Origin: Dugong dugon
Taxonomy: Eukaryota; Chordata; Mammalia; Sirenia; Dugongidae
Assembly: GCA_030035585.1 (NCBI GenBank)
Contig: CM057466.1
Coordinates: 59,527,233-59,591,232 of the forward strand
Direction of reading: 5' to 3'
Length of the DNA: 64,000 nt
Shown in pieces: positions 10,137 through 22,058 of the stretch (its first letter is position 1; each line of letters starts with the position of its first letter). A program made the translations under genes and the position numbers. The notes beneath the pieces were generated by a model, which was not told the origin of the DNA, ran no database searches, and saw only the letters and a program-made list of their open reading frames with translations.

Positions 10137-11744
10137 ATATACCCTAGAGACCTAAAAAATAGTAACACGAACAAGCATATGCATACCTATGTTCACTGCT
10201 GCTTTATTCAGAATAGCAAATAAATGGAAACAACCAAAGTGCCCATCAGCAGATGAATGGATAAGCAAACTGTGGTGCATACATACAATGGAATACTATA
10301 CATAAAGAACAATAATGAGTCCGCAAAACATTTCATAACATAGATGCTCCTAGAGGGCATAATGTTAAGTGAAATAAGTCAAGCATATAAGGACAAATAT
10401 TGTATGATTTTGTAAGAAGAACAGATATATAGAGAGAGACCAATGTTCATTGGTGGTTACCAGGGAGAGGATGGGGGAGGGAAAAGTATGCTTTAGATCA
10501 TAGAGACTTGTTTTTTTTTGGTGATGGGAAAAGTAGCACCAGACGTGGATATAGTGAGCACGGCCCATGCAAAGTAAAAACGAGTTTTGAGCACATATGG
10601 ATGGATATAGGCATATTGGTATATAGGTTGGTAGAGGTGTTTACATAGGTGAGAACAGACAGAAGTATCCATCCCCAACTACCGTTGAGTCAATTCCGAC
10701 TCACCCGACCTCATAAGGTTTCCAAGGCTGTAAATCTTTGCAGAAGCAGACTGCCACATCTTTCTCCCATGAAGTCGCTGGTGGTTTCAAACCACTGACC
10801 TTCAATTGGCAGCCGAGTGCTTTAACCACTGCGTAACCAGGGCTCAAAGTTTCTATAGGTACATGTAAATACAAATACGTGGGTCCAGGCACATACATTC
10901 ACTGAAGACACAAATACGGATAACTCCACACACATCACCAAATACCTTTCAAGATTGGTTTTCTCGGTTTGAAAGCTTAGGACCATAGTCTCATGGGACA
11001 ATTAAGTCAACTGGCATAACACATCATTCACAAAAATCATGATCTGCATCCTAGTGAGTAGCATCTGGGATCTTAAAAGCTTGCGAGTGGTCACTTAAGA
11101 CATACTATGGGTCTCTACTCGCCAGGAGCAAAAACAGTAAGAAGGTAACCAAAAGCTCAGAGAAGAAACAAGTCTACACGAGCCACAACCTTATCTACCC
11201 TGAGACCGGAAGAACTAGATAGTGCCTGGCTACCACAACCGACTGCTGTGACTTGGGACACAATAGATGGTCCCGGATAGAATGTGAGAAAAATATGGAG
11301 CAGAAATCAAATTCTTAAATTAAAAAAAAAAAAAAAAGGCCAGAAAAACTGGAACAGTAGAGAACAGAGGATTCCCTGAGACTATGGCCCTGAGACACTC
11401 TTTAAACCTAGAACCGAGCCTATCCCCTCAGATCACCTTTTAGTGAAATAGCAGAGTGGCACACAAAATAAAGGATATTACCTATAACATAAAAAACCAT
11501 CAGTATGAAGCCAAAAGGTCAAAATCTACTTAAAAGCAGAGATGAGAAGATGAGGGGACAGGGAAACTAGAGTACTGGAAATGGAACAAAGAGAACACAA
11601 TTAAAGACAATGTTGACGCATTGTGATAAATGTAACTAATGTCGCTGAACAATTTGTGCAGAAATTGTCAAATGGGAACCTAACTTGCTTTGTAAACTTT
11701 CACCAAAAATTCAATAAAATATTATTTTTTAAACAAAAAAAAGG
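10137..11744 (+). mobile_element. L1 3'UTR of the outer element
   Basis: This non-coding segment is shared with the other Afrotherian L1s in the window; conserved landmarks include TGGGGTCTTAAAAGC-type and TAGATGGTGCC-type strings. It ends at an A-rich tract before 11744. An AfroSINE interrupts it at 10674-10845. Confidence 0.8.
10674..10845 (-). repeat. AfroSINE (long form)
   Basis: The long-form middle block CTGCCACATCTTTCTCCC is at about 10750-10768, the head at the right and the tail at the left. It is inserted in L1 3'UTR. Confidence 0.88.
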
Positions 11745-11752
11745 TCAGAGAA

Positions 11753-12134
11753 TCATCATTCTAAAGAACAAGTATAAAACTGGATAAATTGTCAAAACTA
11801 ACCATTTCACAGTGCTGGATATCCATTGAAGACAACAAATTAGAGGCATTTGTTCAAAAGGAACTGCTAGAACTTCAGGTAAGAATATCAAGAGTCTTCA
11901 GCCTTCTAGGCACAGGATGTTCCCACCACCACCAACTTTCCCCTTGTTCCCTGAGAAGTTCTACCAGGTCAGGGCTGGCAGTGAAAACCAGCAGTTTTGC
12001 TGCCAGAGGGAATTAATTTGACTTTGAGCAAATGGCAAAAACCCAAGGCAAGAGGTGTATCAGTAAAAGTAGCAAATTCCATAGGAAACAAACAGAAAAA
12101 CCTAGAGGTCTAGTAACAGCTTTTCCTGTTAGGG
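11753..12134. other. Intronic sequence, nothing recognised
   Basis: This is apparently unique sequence between an L1 and an LTR. The 75-codon and 71-codon open stretches overlapping it have no family resemblance and look fortuitous. Confidence 0.5.
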
Positions 12135-12613
12135 TGTATGAGTCTTCTATTGCTGACATGACAAATTACCACAAACTTGGTGACTTAATACAAATTTATC
12201 CTGTAGTTCTGTATTTCAGCAATGCAAAATGGCTCTCACTGGGCTAAAATCAAGGTATTGGCAGGGCTGTGTTCCTTCTAGAGGATCTAGGGGAGAATTT
12301 GTTTCTTATCTTTTCTAGCTTCTACAGTCCACCCATATTTCTTGGCTTGTGACCCCTTTCTTTCATCTTCCAAGCCAGAAATGCTGCATCTCTCTAATCA
12401 TTTTTTCATAGGCACATCTCCCTCTGATTCTGAACCTTCTATCTCCCTCTTGTGATTACACTGGGCCCACTGCCATAATCCAAAATAATTTCCCTATCTT
12501 GAAGTCAGCTGATTAGCAACTGTAACTACCCTCTGCCATGTTGCCTATGTATTCACACATTCCAGGAATTAGGACACGGACATCTTTGGAGGAACATTAT
12601 TCTGTCCGCCATA
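12135..12613 (-). mobile_element. MLT1-type (MaLR) solo LTR
   Basis: Starts TGTATGAGTCTTCTATTGCT, followed by CAAATTACCACAAACTTGG, GGCAGGGCTGTGTTCC and GGGCCCAC, in the order seen in inverted MLT1 LTRs, and ends near ATTCTGTCCGCCATA. No internal retroviral coding sequence is attached. Confidence 0.85.
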
Positions 12614-12990
12614 TAAGGTAAATGGCAACGCAGCCTGAAATTTAACAAGGAGACCCTGGAAATAAAAGAGTGATAGAACTATGTAAGCTCTCCATACGTC
12701 TCTGGCTGACTGGAAAACTCCACATACGTGCAGAGCGAAACATGAGAAGGCCTACAGAAAGTGTAAGCAGAGGCCAACTTGAGAAATGCCTGGACTTCAA
12801 GAGTGTTCTTCTTCAACCTATGCCCAAATCCACAGAAGGAGGACGTAAGCCTTATGGGATTGAGTATTTAAGTATAACCTCTGCACAAACACTGGCTAAC
12901 CACTAAGCTATGCAGATGCAGGGGTGAACCCTAGGAAACCACACTTAAAAAATCAAAATAATTAAAAATATATATATATCAGCAGGCCAA
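12614..12990. other. Intronic sequence, nothing recognised
   Basis: No exon or family-level repeat is recognised. A short TATATATATA run lies near 12968-12978. Confidence 0.45.
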
Positions 12991-13961
12991 ACATTCCAGA
13001 TCCTACAGGTTAAGTACAGGTAAGTTAAAAAATAATAGTAACCCAGGAGGAAATACAACTCAGAGTTGCCAAAATATATTATAGAAAATAGCCATTTTCA
13101 ATGAAAACTTATGAGACATGAAGAAAAAAAAAGGCAGGAAAGTGTAACCCACAGTCAGGAAAAACAGCAGTTAATAAGAACTGACTTTCCGTGGGCCCGT
13201 ATGTTGGATTTAGCAGACAAACAGTACAAAGCAACTATTATAAATATGTTCAGAAAGTTTAAAATTCAGAGGAATTAAAATAATACACAAAAAAATATTT
13301 GTGTAGGAAATAAGAAAGTAGTAAAAGAGGAACGAAGAAATAGAAAACCTGAAACGTATAGAAGACAAATGGCAAAATGGAAGATGTAAATCCAAATTAT
13401 TAATTATTAAATTAAATGTGAATAGATCAAACACTTAATCAAAGACTGGGATTATCAGACTAGATAAAAACACAAGACTGAATGCTATCACCAGATGAAT
13501 GAATAAACAAAAGTGAATGATAATCCATTGTATGGATATACATAATACATACACTGGAATATTACTTGGCCCTAAAAAGAAATGAAGTCCTGATACATGC
13601 TACAATGTGGATGAAACTTGAAAACATTATCCTAAGTGAAATAAGTAAGTCACAAAAGTGCAAATATTGTATGATCCCTCCTATATGAAATATCGAGAAT
13701 AGGCAAGTGTATAGAGATCAAAGTTTATTAGTGGTTACCAGGGGCAGGTAGGAGGGAGGGCAGAAGGGAGGCTCAGTGCTTAGTGGACACAGAGCTTCTG
13801 TTAATGGTGATGGAAAAATCTGCAAAGGGAGAGTGGTAATGGTTGAACAACACAACGAACATAATTAAAGCAACTGAACCTTCCATGTGAGGACTATAGA
13901 AATGGCAAATGTTTTGTTACCTATATATTCGCTACAATAATAATAAAAAAAAGATTGAATG
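12991..13961 (+). mobile_element. Ancient LINE-1 (L1M/HAL1-like) fragments
   Basis: The part around 13090-13290 resembles the ORF1-upstream area of old mammalian L1s (GTTGGATTTAGCAGACAAACAG-like wording). The part 13490-13960 matches an old L1 3' end (AATATTACTTGGCCCTAAAAAG, AGTGAAATAAGTAAGTCAC, GGTTACCAGGGGCAGG) and ends in an A-rich tract. All reading frames are broken. Confidence 0.7.
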
Positions 13962-14145
13962 CTGTCTATAAGAGACACACGTTAGATCTGAAGACACAAA
14001 CAGGTAGAAAGGAAGAGGGAAAATGATATACAATGCATCCAGTATCCAGAAGAGGGCTAGATTGGTATATTAATTCAAAACAAAATAAACTTTAAGAAAA
14101 AAACACCAAAGGCAAAGAAAGACATTTCATAGTGATTTAAAAAAA
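13962..14145 (+). mobile_element. Ancient L1 ORF2 endonuclease fragment
   Basis: Reads like old L1 ORF2 around the endonuclease (TGCTGTCTATAAGAGACACAC, then GATTGGTATATTAATTC). It is short and out of frame. Confidence 0.6.
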
Positions 14146-14149
14146 AAAA

Positions 14150-14582
14150 AAAATCCTACTTGTCCTTTTGTGTCCAACTTATTTCACTTAGCATAGTGTT
14201 GTCACGGTTCATCCATGTGTCAGAACTTCGTTCCTCTTTAATGCTGAGTTATATGCCACTGCACGTATATACTACATTCTGCTTATTCATATATCTGTTG
14301 ACAGACACTTGAGTTGCTTCCACCTTTTGGCTATTGTGAATTATGCCGCAATGAACACTGATGTACAAGCCCCTGTTTGAGTTTCTGCTTTCAAGTCTTT
14401 TGGGTATATACCTAGGAGTAGAATTCTTGGGTTATATGGAAATTCTATGTTTAACTTTTTGAGGAATTGCCAAACTGTTTTCCACAGCAGCCGTACCATT
14501 TTACATTCCCACCAGCAGTGCATGAGGGTTCCAATTTCTCCACATCCTCACCAACACTTGTTATTTTCCATTTTTATGATAA
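14150..14582 (-). mobile_element. Ancient L1 (L1M) 3' ORF2/3'UTR fragment
   Basis: On minus this gives the familiar end of L1 ORF2 (TGCTGGTGGGAATGTAAAATGG, then CCAGCAA-type wording degraded). The piece 14341-14523 translates on minus to [20 protein letters not shown], an ORF2p C-terminal string. It is inverted relative to its L1 neighbours. Confidence 0.8.
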
Positions 14583-14830
14583 TAACTAAATACTATATGA
14601 TCCCACTTATATGAAGTATCCTGAATAGGTAAATGCATAGACAAAAGGTTATTAGTGGTTGCAAGGAGATGGGAGTCGGTGACATGGGAAGTTATTGCTT
14701 AAGGGGTAATGAGTTTCTATTTGGGTTGATAAAAACCTTGGAAAATGTCATGATTGGACAACATAAAATGGTTAAAATGGGAAAAATTTTGTTATATATA
14801 CTTTACAGCCAGAAATTAAAATAAAAAAAA
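14583..14830 (+). mobile_element. Ancient L1 3' end
   Basis: Contains TATATGATCCCACTTATATGA and ATTAGTGGTTGCAAGGAG, typical of L1M 3' ends, and ends in AAATAAAAAAAAC. Confidence 0.65.
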
Positions 14831-14834
14831 CAGA

Positions 14835-15583
14835 TATGCAGTTTATTAAAAAGTTGAGCAAAAATTTACCATGTAACCTACCAACTCCACCCCTGGGAAT
14901 CTCTCCAAGAGAAATAAAAACACTTGTACATGAATATTCATAGCAGCATTATTCATAATAGCCCAGAACTGGAAAAATCCAAATGTTCATCCACTGTGAA
15001 CAGATAAATAAAATGTAGTCTATGCATACAATACCGTTTAGTTATAAAAAGAAACCGACCACTGAGACACGCTTCAACACGAATGAACCTCAGCAACACT
15101 ATACTATGTTAAAGGATCTAAACAGGAAAGCCTGTATGATTCGTTATAAGAAACTTCTAGAAAAGCTGAATATCTAGAGACAGAAAGCAAATCAGTGGTA
15201 GCATGTGGGTTGGGATAGAAGCAGGGAACTAATGCAGACTGGCACAAGGGAACGTTGTGGGGTGATGGAAATGTTCTAGAACTGGACTGTGGTGATAGTT
15301 GCACAACTGTGTAAATGTGCTAAAAATCACTGAAACGTACCCTCAAAAAAATAATAAAACCAAACCCACTGCCATCAAGTCAATTCCAACTCAGCAACCC
15401 TATAAGACAGAGTAGAACTGCCCCGTAGGGTTTCCAAGGGGCGCCTGGTGGATGTGAACTGCTGACCTTTTGGTCAGCAGCCGAGCTCTTAACCATTGTG
15501 CCATCAGGGTTTCCGTACCCTCATAGTGGATGAATTTTATGAAGTGTAAATTATACCTCAATGATGCTACTTTAAAAAACAGA
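14835..15583 (+). mobile_element. Ancient L1 3' end, split by an AfroSINE
   Basis: Old L1 3' landmarks include CACCCCTGGGAATCTC, CATAGCAGCATTATTCATAA, ATGGAAATGTTCTAGAACTG and AAATTATACCTCAATGA. The element is interrupted at 15346-15513. Confidence 0.8.
15346..15513 (-). repeat. AfroSINE (short form) with perfect target duplication
   Basis: A complete element flanked by CGTACCCTCA at 15336-15345 and 15514-15523. The head at the right contains the A/B boxes, and the AAAACCAAACCC tail is at the left. Confidence 0.93.
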
Positions 15584-15862
15584 AATAATCAGTTCCCCAT
15601 CCCTGGAGGTATACAAGCAGACACTGAATGATCTATCAGGGATGCTATAGAGTGGACGTCTATGTGACCTCTAAGATCTTGTGGCCTTTTGACCAAAAGT
15701 GTTAGCATATATATGTATGTATGTGTGTGTGTATATATGTATATATACTTTTTTTTTGGTGACTTTTTCCAGTTGCTGTTCTGCTAGTTGTAACAGAAAA
15801 CATCTGTGACTGCTTTTCCCAATATTTCACTTGTAAAACATTAAACATGGAATGTTTTTCAC
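15584..15862. repeat. Intron with (TA/TG)n simple repeat
   Basis: A TA/TG-alternating microsatellite occupies about 15707-15748, followed by a T-run. The rest is unique intron downstream of exon 4 in gene orientation. Confidence 0.7.
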
Positions 15863-15937
15863 CTTTCGTCCTGTGAAGGCAGCTCGGTGAAGTGGCGTAT
15901 CTCCCATGTCATTTAACACATTTACTTCTGCACCCGC
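15863..15937 (-). CDS. OSBPL1A: OSBPL1A exon 4 (ankyrin repeat 2, start)
   Basis: A 75-nt exon, phase 0 at both ends, encoding 25 residues (70-94 of the protein): AGAEVNVLNDMGDTPLHRAA followed by FTGRK. The D-TPLHRAA string is the ankyrin helix-turn-helix signature, here the second repeat of ORP1L's N-terminal RAB7-binding region. The acceptor reads TTTACTAG before the exon and the donor AAAG/GTGAAA after it. It joins exon 3 without a frame change. The next exon expected from the family, continuing this repeat, was not found between here and the left edge, so it lies outside the window. No stop or frameshift is present. Confidence 0.96.
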
Positions 15938-16826
15938 CTAGTAAACATAAAAACTTTTTTAAAAAATATTTTCCACATATCAAGAAATTCACAAAGGTGA
16001 AAATAATGCCTTAAAAATATATTAAATATCTCAAAAATTAAAATAATAGCTAATTGTGACTGGCTGTCACTATAAAAAATAAATTCAACTCATAGTAAAA
16101 GTAAATAAATAGTAAGCTTCCTGAAAGGTAAAAATCTACCCGCAAGGTAGAAAAATGGAAGAGATTTTTCTTTTAAAATTACACAGCTTCAGTCTACTTT
16201 AGAAGCACTCATACTGAAAAAAGGAAAACTGTCTCTGAATGAAATACCACATTTCCTCTACCATCAATTCAGTAAATTTTCAGGGGAAAAAAATGATACT
16301 ACCATTTAAATGTATAGATCAACTGTAAGATGTAACCCAATTTCAGAAATACCAATATGTGAAAAATTATTCATCAGAGAATTGAACATAAGATTTTAAA
16401 TTACACAGTGTTCCTTAAGAGATTCTGACTTTTTAAAGATAAAATTTATGATGTTCACTGGTTATTTTTTAACTGCTATGCTCACAAAACTGAAAATAGT
16501 ATCTTCTTTAATATGTTCATTTTGCAATTTTAAAAACCCAATAATGTAACTGAATTGGCAAATGTTTTGTTATGTATAGTCTTCCACAATTTTTAAAAAG
16601 TAGGGGGGAAAAAGCCAATAACGTTAAAAGATTGAAAAAATATAATTTTAATCAGGTTAACCTAACTCATGTATTCAGTAAGGAACAATTAACTGTTTTG
16701 AGTGGTGCATTATTGCTTTAAATAAGCCATTATGGCTCAGTTGGCTTTTGTAAGACTTTTGTCTACTAAATTTCCATAACAGCAATATTTATTATATTCA
16801 TGTAAAAATTAAAACCATAAATTTAC
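15938..16826 (-). other. OSBPL1A intron 3
   Basis: An 889-bp A/T-rich intron with GT at the exon 3 side and AG at the exon 4 side. A short tract near 16555-16610 vaguely recalls an old L1 3' end. Nothing else is recognised. Confidence 0.85.
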
Positions 16827-16912
16827 CTTCAACAGATCCTGGACCACTTGTCTATGCCCAAAATAGCATGCCAGATGAAGAGGTGTCCAGCCAAAATTAG
16901 ACTTACTTCTTC
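16827..16912 (-). CDS. OSBPL1A: OSBPL1A exon 3 (ankyrin repeat 1)
   Basis: An 86-nt exon that completes a glycine codon split with exon 2 and ends in phase 0. It encodes residues 41-69, with GRSKSNFGWTPLHLACYFGH followed by RQVVQDLLK. GWTPLHLA plus the following G-H are classic ankyrin-repeat residues. The acceptor is ATTTTTAG and the donor GAAG/GTAAAT. The sequence corresponds closely to ORP1L of other mammals as I remember it. There is no sign of inactivation. Confidence 0.97.
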
Positions 16913-17989
16913 CTAAAAATGGAAAAAGATTAGGAATTTCTAGGCGTTATTTAGGGAATATTACAACCAAATTAATTTCTCCCTAACAAGCTACTTTAAT
17001 ACCTTGGCGAATGGCTCCCATTAACATTGCTTTAAATGAGTGAGAGACATTATGATATAATAAAAAGTGTAATAAAAGTAACGAATGCAACTCAGAAGAC
17101 TTAGATTCTGGGTGCCACTGTTCTAACTCAATTTCCTCTTCTCTGAAAGGGTGGAGGAAGATACTAGGGGGTTATATTTGAACTAGATGATCTCTAGTGA
17201 ACTGCTGGCTCTAGCTCTAAGGTTCTAAGTCTCTAACCATCTTGGAGTCATCGAGCAAAGATATTCTCTTCGCATAGTATTTCATGAAGAGCAACTCTCT
17301 TTGAAAACCTGTGCCATGTAAGGAGGGTGGATGGGAATGGAAAATTGGTAAGGAACATTTCCCGAAGCATTTGGAGAGCTGTTAGCTCTACAGACAGTGA
17401 CTGAAAATGGAGTCTTTGACTTCAGATAAAATCTCAGTTAATGAGGATACTGGGTTACTAGAGTGGTAGAGAGTTCAATTAGGTGACAAGAACCAAAGGT
17501 AAAAGCAATGAAATGTTAGATCCTAGCACCGGAGCTAAGGAGAGGTATAAAAAAAATTGAGTGTTGCAAAAACTGAAACTATATAATTCAGTTTTGCAAA
17601 AATGATACAGGGTCTTATAGCTTAGAGCTGAGACAGCTCCAAAAATCTACCAAAATTCCAAATCTGTCTTGAGAAAACACAACCTCTCAAATTCCCAAAG
17701 CCCACCACTCTCGCGGCCACCCAGGGCCGCTTCTCAGGAGGGGCACGTGGTTTACCCGCTAGTGTGAATGACAGTAGCTCTCTCAGATTATACGCGGCCC
17801 TCAGCTCTAGGATGTCAGGTCTGGAATCAACAGAAACCCTAGTCACCAACCTCAGTATACCCAGAACAGGCCTGTAACAACTACCTGAGAGACTCCCACT
17901 GCCACGACATCTGAGAGAGTTTGCCAATTACCCAAACTCCCACATCTGTCTCCTCTCAACTATTTCTACTCTGCCCTCTGGAGCCCCTG
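16913..17989 (-). other. OSBPL1A intron 2, proximal part, with MIR-like fragment
   Basis: The stretch about 17090-17232 reads like a MIR-family SINE (GAACTAGATGATCTCTAG and CTCTAAGGTTCTAAG wording). The segment 17640-17940 is mildly GC-richer and carries a 101-codon minus-strand open stretch with no family resemblance. Confidence 0.5.
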
Positions 17990-18200
17990 ATTCCACAGTT
18001 AATAAATCCTAGAACCTCAGTCTTCTGTCTTGAACATTTCTTTCACCTTCTGTTCTTAACTGAAACTTATGTCTTCCTGATGATAATTCCCTGTTAGTCC
18101 TCAGGTGGAAGCCCACATTTCCACACACCCGATATACCTCAAAGAACATAAGGAGTGTGAACCTGCTGCTGTCTTTAATCAGTTATGACTCCACTCAAAG

Positions 18201-18360
18201 AAGCCCTGGTGGCACCACAGTTAAGTACTCAGCTGCTAACCAAAAGGCTAGCGGTTTGAATCTGTAAAGACTACAGCCATGAAAGTCCTATGGGGCAGTT
18301 CTACTCTGTCACATGGGATCGCTATGAATTGGAATCAATTCGACGACACCCAACAACAAC
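18201..18360 (+). repeat. AfroSINE
   Basis: The head AAGCCCTGGTGGCACCACAG is at the left, then CTGCTAACCAAAAGG, and the tail GGAATCAATTCGACGACACC ends in CAACAACAAC. Confidence 0.9.
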
Positions 18361-19618
18361 CCCACTCATGCTACAACTTCTCCTCCTTTGTGACTCCTGA
18401 CATTAAACCATAACTCCCTCAAACCCCTTCTCGGCTGCCATCTGTCAGCCTCCCAGGAGCTCTCCCCTCACCAAATAACATTGAGCAATGCAGTCTTTCT
18501 CTCCATTGCATATCTTGTCACCATCGTAGGGAAGTCCACCACCTACTCAGCACCCAGTCTTTCGGTTTCTTGGCTTCCATAATTCCCTACACATTTTGCC
18601 TCTGCTCCATGTCAGGTACCAAGTTCCAGAGCCAGAGCCTGGATCTCATCATTGTCGCTGAAATCATGAATATAGAAAGCCCAACTGCACCCACAAACTC
18701 CCAACTTCCAAGCTTGTTCACACAGGTGTGCCCTGTGTACCCCATACCTGTTCTTCAACTTAATCGGCCCTTCCTACTTTTCATATGTATAAACACTCCT
18801 CCATCTTCACTTCCTTCAATAAATTCAGCTTATTTTACTTGATCCCTCACTTCCATTTCTTCACCAATATCCTCAATATCTTTACTTCACTATCTCTGTC
18901 ATGGCACCCTAGCAAAACCCCAAAGCCTGGAGAAACACACTAGCTCAATGTTCCAGAGCCGTACTCAGATTGCTAAATAATGGTAAAGAAAAATAAGACA
19001 ATCTATAGATTTGTGGTACCCTAAATTCAGGAACCCCTACTTGAATTAGGTCCTCAATACTGCCTGGCAATCTTTTGGATAAGGCCCACATTAGGTGTCT
19101 CTGCTATATTCCACAACAGATATTCCAGTGCTTTTCTATTCTCCACAAGCCTCTCAGCCAGACACCTCACCCAGTTCTTAGCAAATGACCTCATCTCTTA
19201 GCTTCAGAGAAAACAGAAGTTTTCATATGAGAATTTTCTTGGCTTCTGACACAATTTCACCACCCTACCTACATCTATATGCATTCTTTCATCCTTTCCT
19301 CCTGATACCTAAGACTAGTCATTCTCCCTGGATCCTAGATCCCATCCCTGCCTGCCTTCTCAAGGACTCCTTCATCCCCAGTATCTGGAACCACTCCCCT
19401 TTTAGTTGCTGATCCTGAGCAAGTAAACACTCAGGTCTCTAGCATCTAACAAGCAAAAACAAACACACAAACGAAAAAGTCTCTCTCTTGATCCCATGCC
19501 CAGCTATTGTTCTCCTCACTCTCCCTTCTCATTTGTCTTCATTTGCTATTTCCATCTCATTCCCTCCTATTAACTACTCAGCCCTGCAGACTAGGTTTAT
19601 CTTCCACCATGTCATCAA

Positions 19619-19730
19619 AGGCACCCTGGTTGCACACTGGTTAAGACCTTGGCCGCTAACCAAAAGGTCAGCAGTTTGAATCTACCAGCTGCTCCTTGGA
19701 AACACTATGAGGCAGTTCTATGGCAACAGG
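19619..19730 (+). repeat. AfroSINE, 3'-truncated or diverged
   Basis: The head GGCACCCTGGTTGCACACTGG and CCGCTAACCAAAAGGTCAGC are clear. The element stops near TTCTATGGCAACAGG before the usual tail. Confidence 0.85.
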
Positions 19731-19889
19731 TTTATATCATTAAAACTGTCCTCAAATTTTATCAGTCTATGCCATTTATTCACCTATTTGGCTATTATTT
19801 CTTAAATATTTTTGAATGGTCCTTACAAATCACCCTCAATGATAAAGGGAGCACTATGCATGAATAAGGGAGAACTATGCATGGTTCCA

Positions 19890-20058
19890 GAGCCCTGGTG
19901 GCACAGTGATTTAGAGTTCTGCTGCTAACCAAAAGGTTAGCAGTTCAAATCCACCAGCCACTCCTTGGAAACCCTATGGGGCAGTTCTACTCTGTCCTAC
20001 AGGGTCGCTATGCATTGGAATCGACTTGACAGCAATGGGTTCTGGTTTTTATTTTGGT
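19890..20058 (+). repeat. AfroSINE (short form)
   Basis: A full-length element with head GAGCCCTGGTGGCACAGTG, B-box region AGTTCAAATCCACC and tail GGAATCGACTTGACAGCAATG followed by GGTTTTTATTTTGG. Confidence 0.92.
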
Positions 20059-20898
20059 TATGATGTCACCAAATCCCAGGGGTACTATTCAACTGCCACC
20101 TCACTGCCTCATTGTATAGCATAAGACAATATGGCCCACATTCCTCTCTGGCTTCCATAGCACTGCACTCTAGGGTTTCCTTTTCCTTCTCTGGCACTTC
20201 TCAGTATCCTTTGAAAGCTCCCTGATTCTTCATTATTGATATCTCCCATTGTTTTAATTGTTTACATGCTGTTGATTTCAAACTCGACATTCCCATTTTC
20301 CAACTCTCTACTAGACACCTCCCTTTGGATGTCACCAAGGTACCTCATGTACAAAGCAAATTCAATCTTTCACCCTACATATACACACTCACACTCATAA
20401 CTTGTCCCCCCATTTACTTTCATAATTAATTGCCCCATTATGCACCTCATTTCTCAAGCCAAATACCAGCATCACCCTGGGCTGCTTCTTCCTTTTCACT
20501 CCCGCACTCAGTCCTACTGATTCTACCATCTAAATATTAATTAAATCTACTTTTCTCCATTCCCACTGCTTCTACCCCTTTCTCACCCGTAATTGTCTCC
20601 TCTAAGTAAGTATAACAGCTTCTGAACTGGTCTCCTCACATCTAGTATTTCCAAATGAAATTCAGCAGCAAAAAATTGGAATCTCCAAAATCCTAAATTA
20701 TTCTTAAAATACTTCAAACATTCTTCATACTCTTTACTACTTACCATGGATATCTTTTTAAAAAGCGTGTTTAATGAACAAGAAAGATTAAGCTTAGGAG
20801 TATTCACAAATAACTGTAGTCTATACAGAATATTAAAACACTAGAAAACACCAGTGGAAATTATTGGGTAATATCCAAATAACTTAACATCCAGACCT

Positions 20899-21306
20899 TG
20901 TTATGGAGTGAATCATGTCCCATGAAAAATAGTTAAGTTCCTAACCCTTGTACCTGCAAACGTGACCTTGTTTGAAAACAGGGTTTTTCTTTTGTTATCA
21001 GTTAAGTTAAAGGAGATTATACTAGAGTAGGGTGAGTCCTAAATCTAACCCCTTTTGAGTCGTGTCTTATAAAAAGGGAAAACCGACAGAGAGACACACA
21101 GAGGGGAAAGAGATTATGTGAGGAACCCTCTACAAACCAAGGAATTCCAAGGAATGTCCAAGGCTTCCAATAAGGAGGGACCCTCCCCTAGAGTGGATGA
21201 CCCGATGTGGACTTCTAGCTTCCAAAACTGTGAGAAAATAAATTTCTGTTCTTTAAAGCCACTCACCTGCGGTATCTTTGTTAGGACAGCCCTAGGAAAC
21301 TAAGAC
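20899..21306 (+). mobile_element. MLT1-type (MaLR) solo LTR
   Basis: Starts TGTTATGGAGTGAATCATG. Typical blocks follow in order: AACCCTTGTACCTGCAAACG, GTCTTATAAAAAGGG, CTTCCAAAACTGTGAGAAAAT (polyadenylation-signal area), ending GGAAACTAAGACA. The flanking bases GACCT and CACCT could be a degraded 5-bp target duplication. Confidence 0.9.
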
Positions 21307-22058
21307 ACACCTCCTAGCAAAGTGGCAGTACTACACAGAATCGTATGTTGAAATTGCCAATATGAGTACTTATTTTGCTTCTGAAACTTGTTATTTCTTG
21401 AAATATCACTCACGGGATTTATATAAAGTATATTATACATATAAACATATTAATATTTATTTTATTTGCAAGAATGACTTGCCATTAACAACGCACAGGA
21501 CCATGAACACACACTTAATAACACAGCAACAGCTACAAGCAAAACTGACTGATTAGATCTTCCTGTAAGCCCGTCCTGGAAATGTTGACCTTACCCTTCA
21601 ACTCTGCACGCCAGCGTTTTCTTCTCTTGATTTCAACTTGACAGATTCCTTCAAACCAGTAACATCTCTATATTAATTGTTAAGCTCTAACTCTTCAGGG
21701 GAATTATAATACTTTTTACAATTTCCCAGATTCTCAGGATTTGGACACCCCGTCCCATCCACTTCTATATAGTAAGCAGCACAAACATCTGATTATGGCA
21801 TTTCTCCACATAAACCTTTCAACTTGCCTTAAAGACAAAGTCAGACTTACAGGTTTCCCAGTTTTGCATTTCCAAGTAGATGACTTTGTGCTAATTATTA
21901 ATTAGCCTGAAGCAACTATGGGTGTGGATGGATAGAAAAGGGTCACTGAGGATTACTGAGGTAGGAATTTTTTTGACATTCAAAATGGAAGTCTGAGGTA
22001 AAAATTAAGAGCCAGTCTTTGTCCAAATATAGGAAGGATTTTTTTTAGATTCCTTTAG
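21307..22058. other. Intron 2, nothing recognised
   Basis: A/T-rich, probably unique sequence. No exon, RNA gene or clear repeat family is apparent. Confidence 0.5.

Larger units (their letters stand above)
2863..11744 (+). mobile_element. Composite LINE-1, outer element (internally deleted, with nested insertions)
   Basis: This is one L1 insertion flanked by a short target duplication TCAGAGAA (2855-2862 and 11745-11752). It starts with a 5'UTR of its own type (2863-3616), has lost ORF1 and the endonuclease, resumes in ORF2 (3769-4850), and is interrupted by another L1 fragment (4851-8234). It then continues through RT and the C-terminal part of ORF2 to a 3'UTR ending in AATAAAATATT plus A-tract. 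Four AfroSINE insertions (3617, 9650, 9951, 10674) show it is old. It is antisense to OSBPL1A. Confidence 0.8.
17990..20700 (+). mobile_element. LINE-2 (L2), long degenerate copy
   Basis: C/T-rich L2 coding-strand sequence. Near 18055-18080 it reads TTAACTGAAACTTATG, matching the endonuclease L-T-E-T block. Near 19330-19385 ATCCCATCCCTGCCTGCCTTCTCAAGGACTC matches the region upstream of L2 RT. At 20280-20650 it matches the RT C-terminal region (CTACTGATTCTACCATCTAAATATT, then CTGAACTGGTCTCCTCAC). There are no usable reading frames. AfroSINEs interrupt it at 18201, 19619 and 19890. The L2 3' end at 23030-23665 has the same orientation and may belong to the same original copy. Confidence 0.75.

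Noticed and set aside
1-15862. Search for the next OSBPL1A exon continuing ankyrin repeat 2
   Set aside because: No minus-strand segment with the expected continuation and splice sites was seen. The region is almost entirely repeats, so the exon is judged to lie left of the window.
17622-17927. 101-codon minus-strand open frame in intron 2, in the same orientation as OSBPL1A
   Set aside because: Exons 2 and 3 already join in frame without it. No splice sites fit, and the translation has no recognisable domain.
12135-21306. MLT1 LTRs considered as part of a coding endogenous retrovirus
   Set aside because: Both are solitary LTR copies in opposite orientations, with no gag, pol or env sequence between or beside them.
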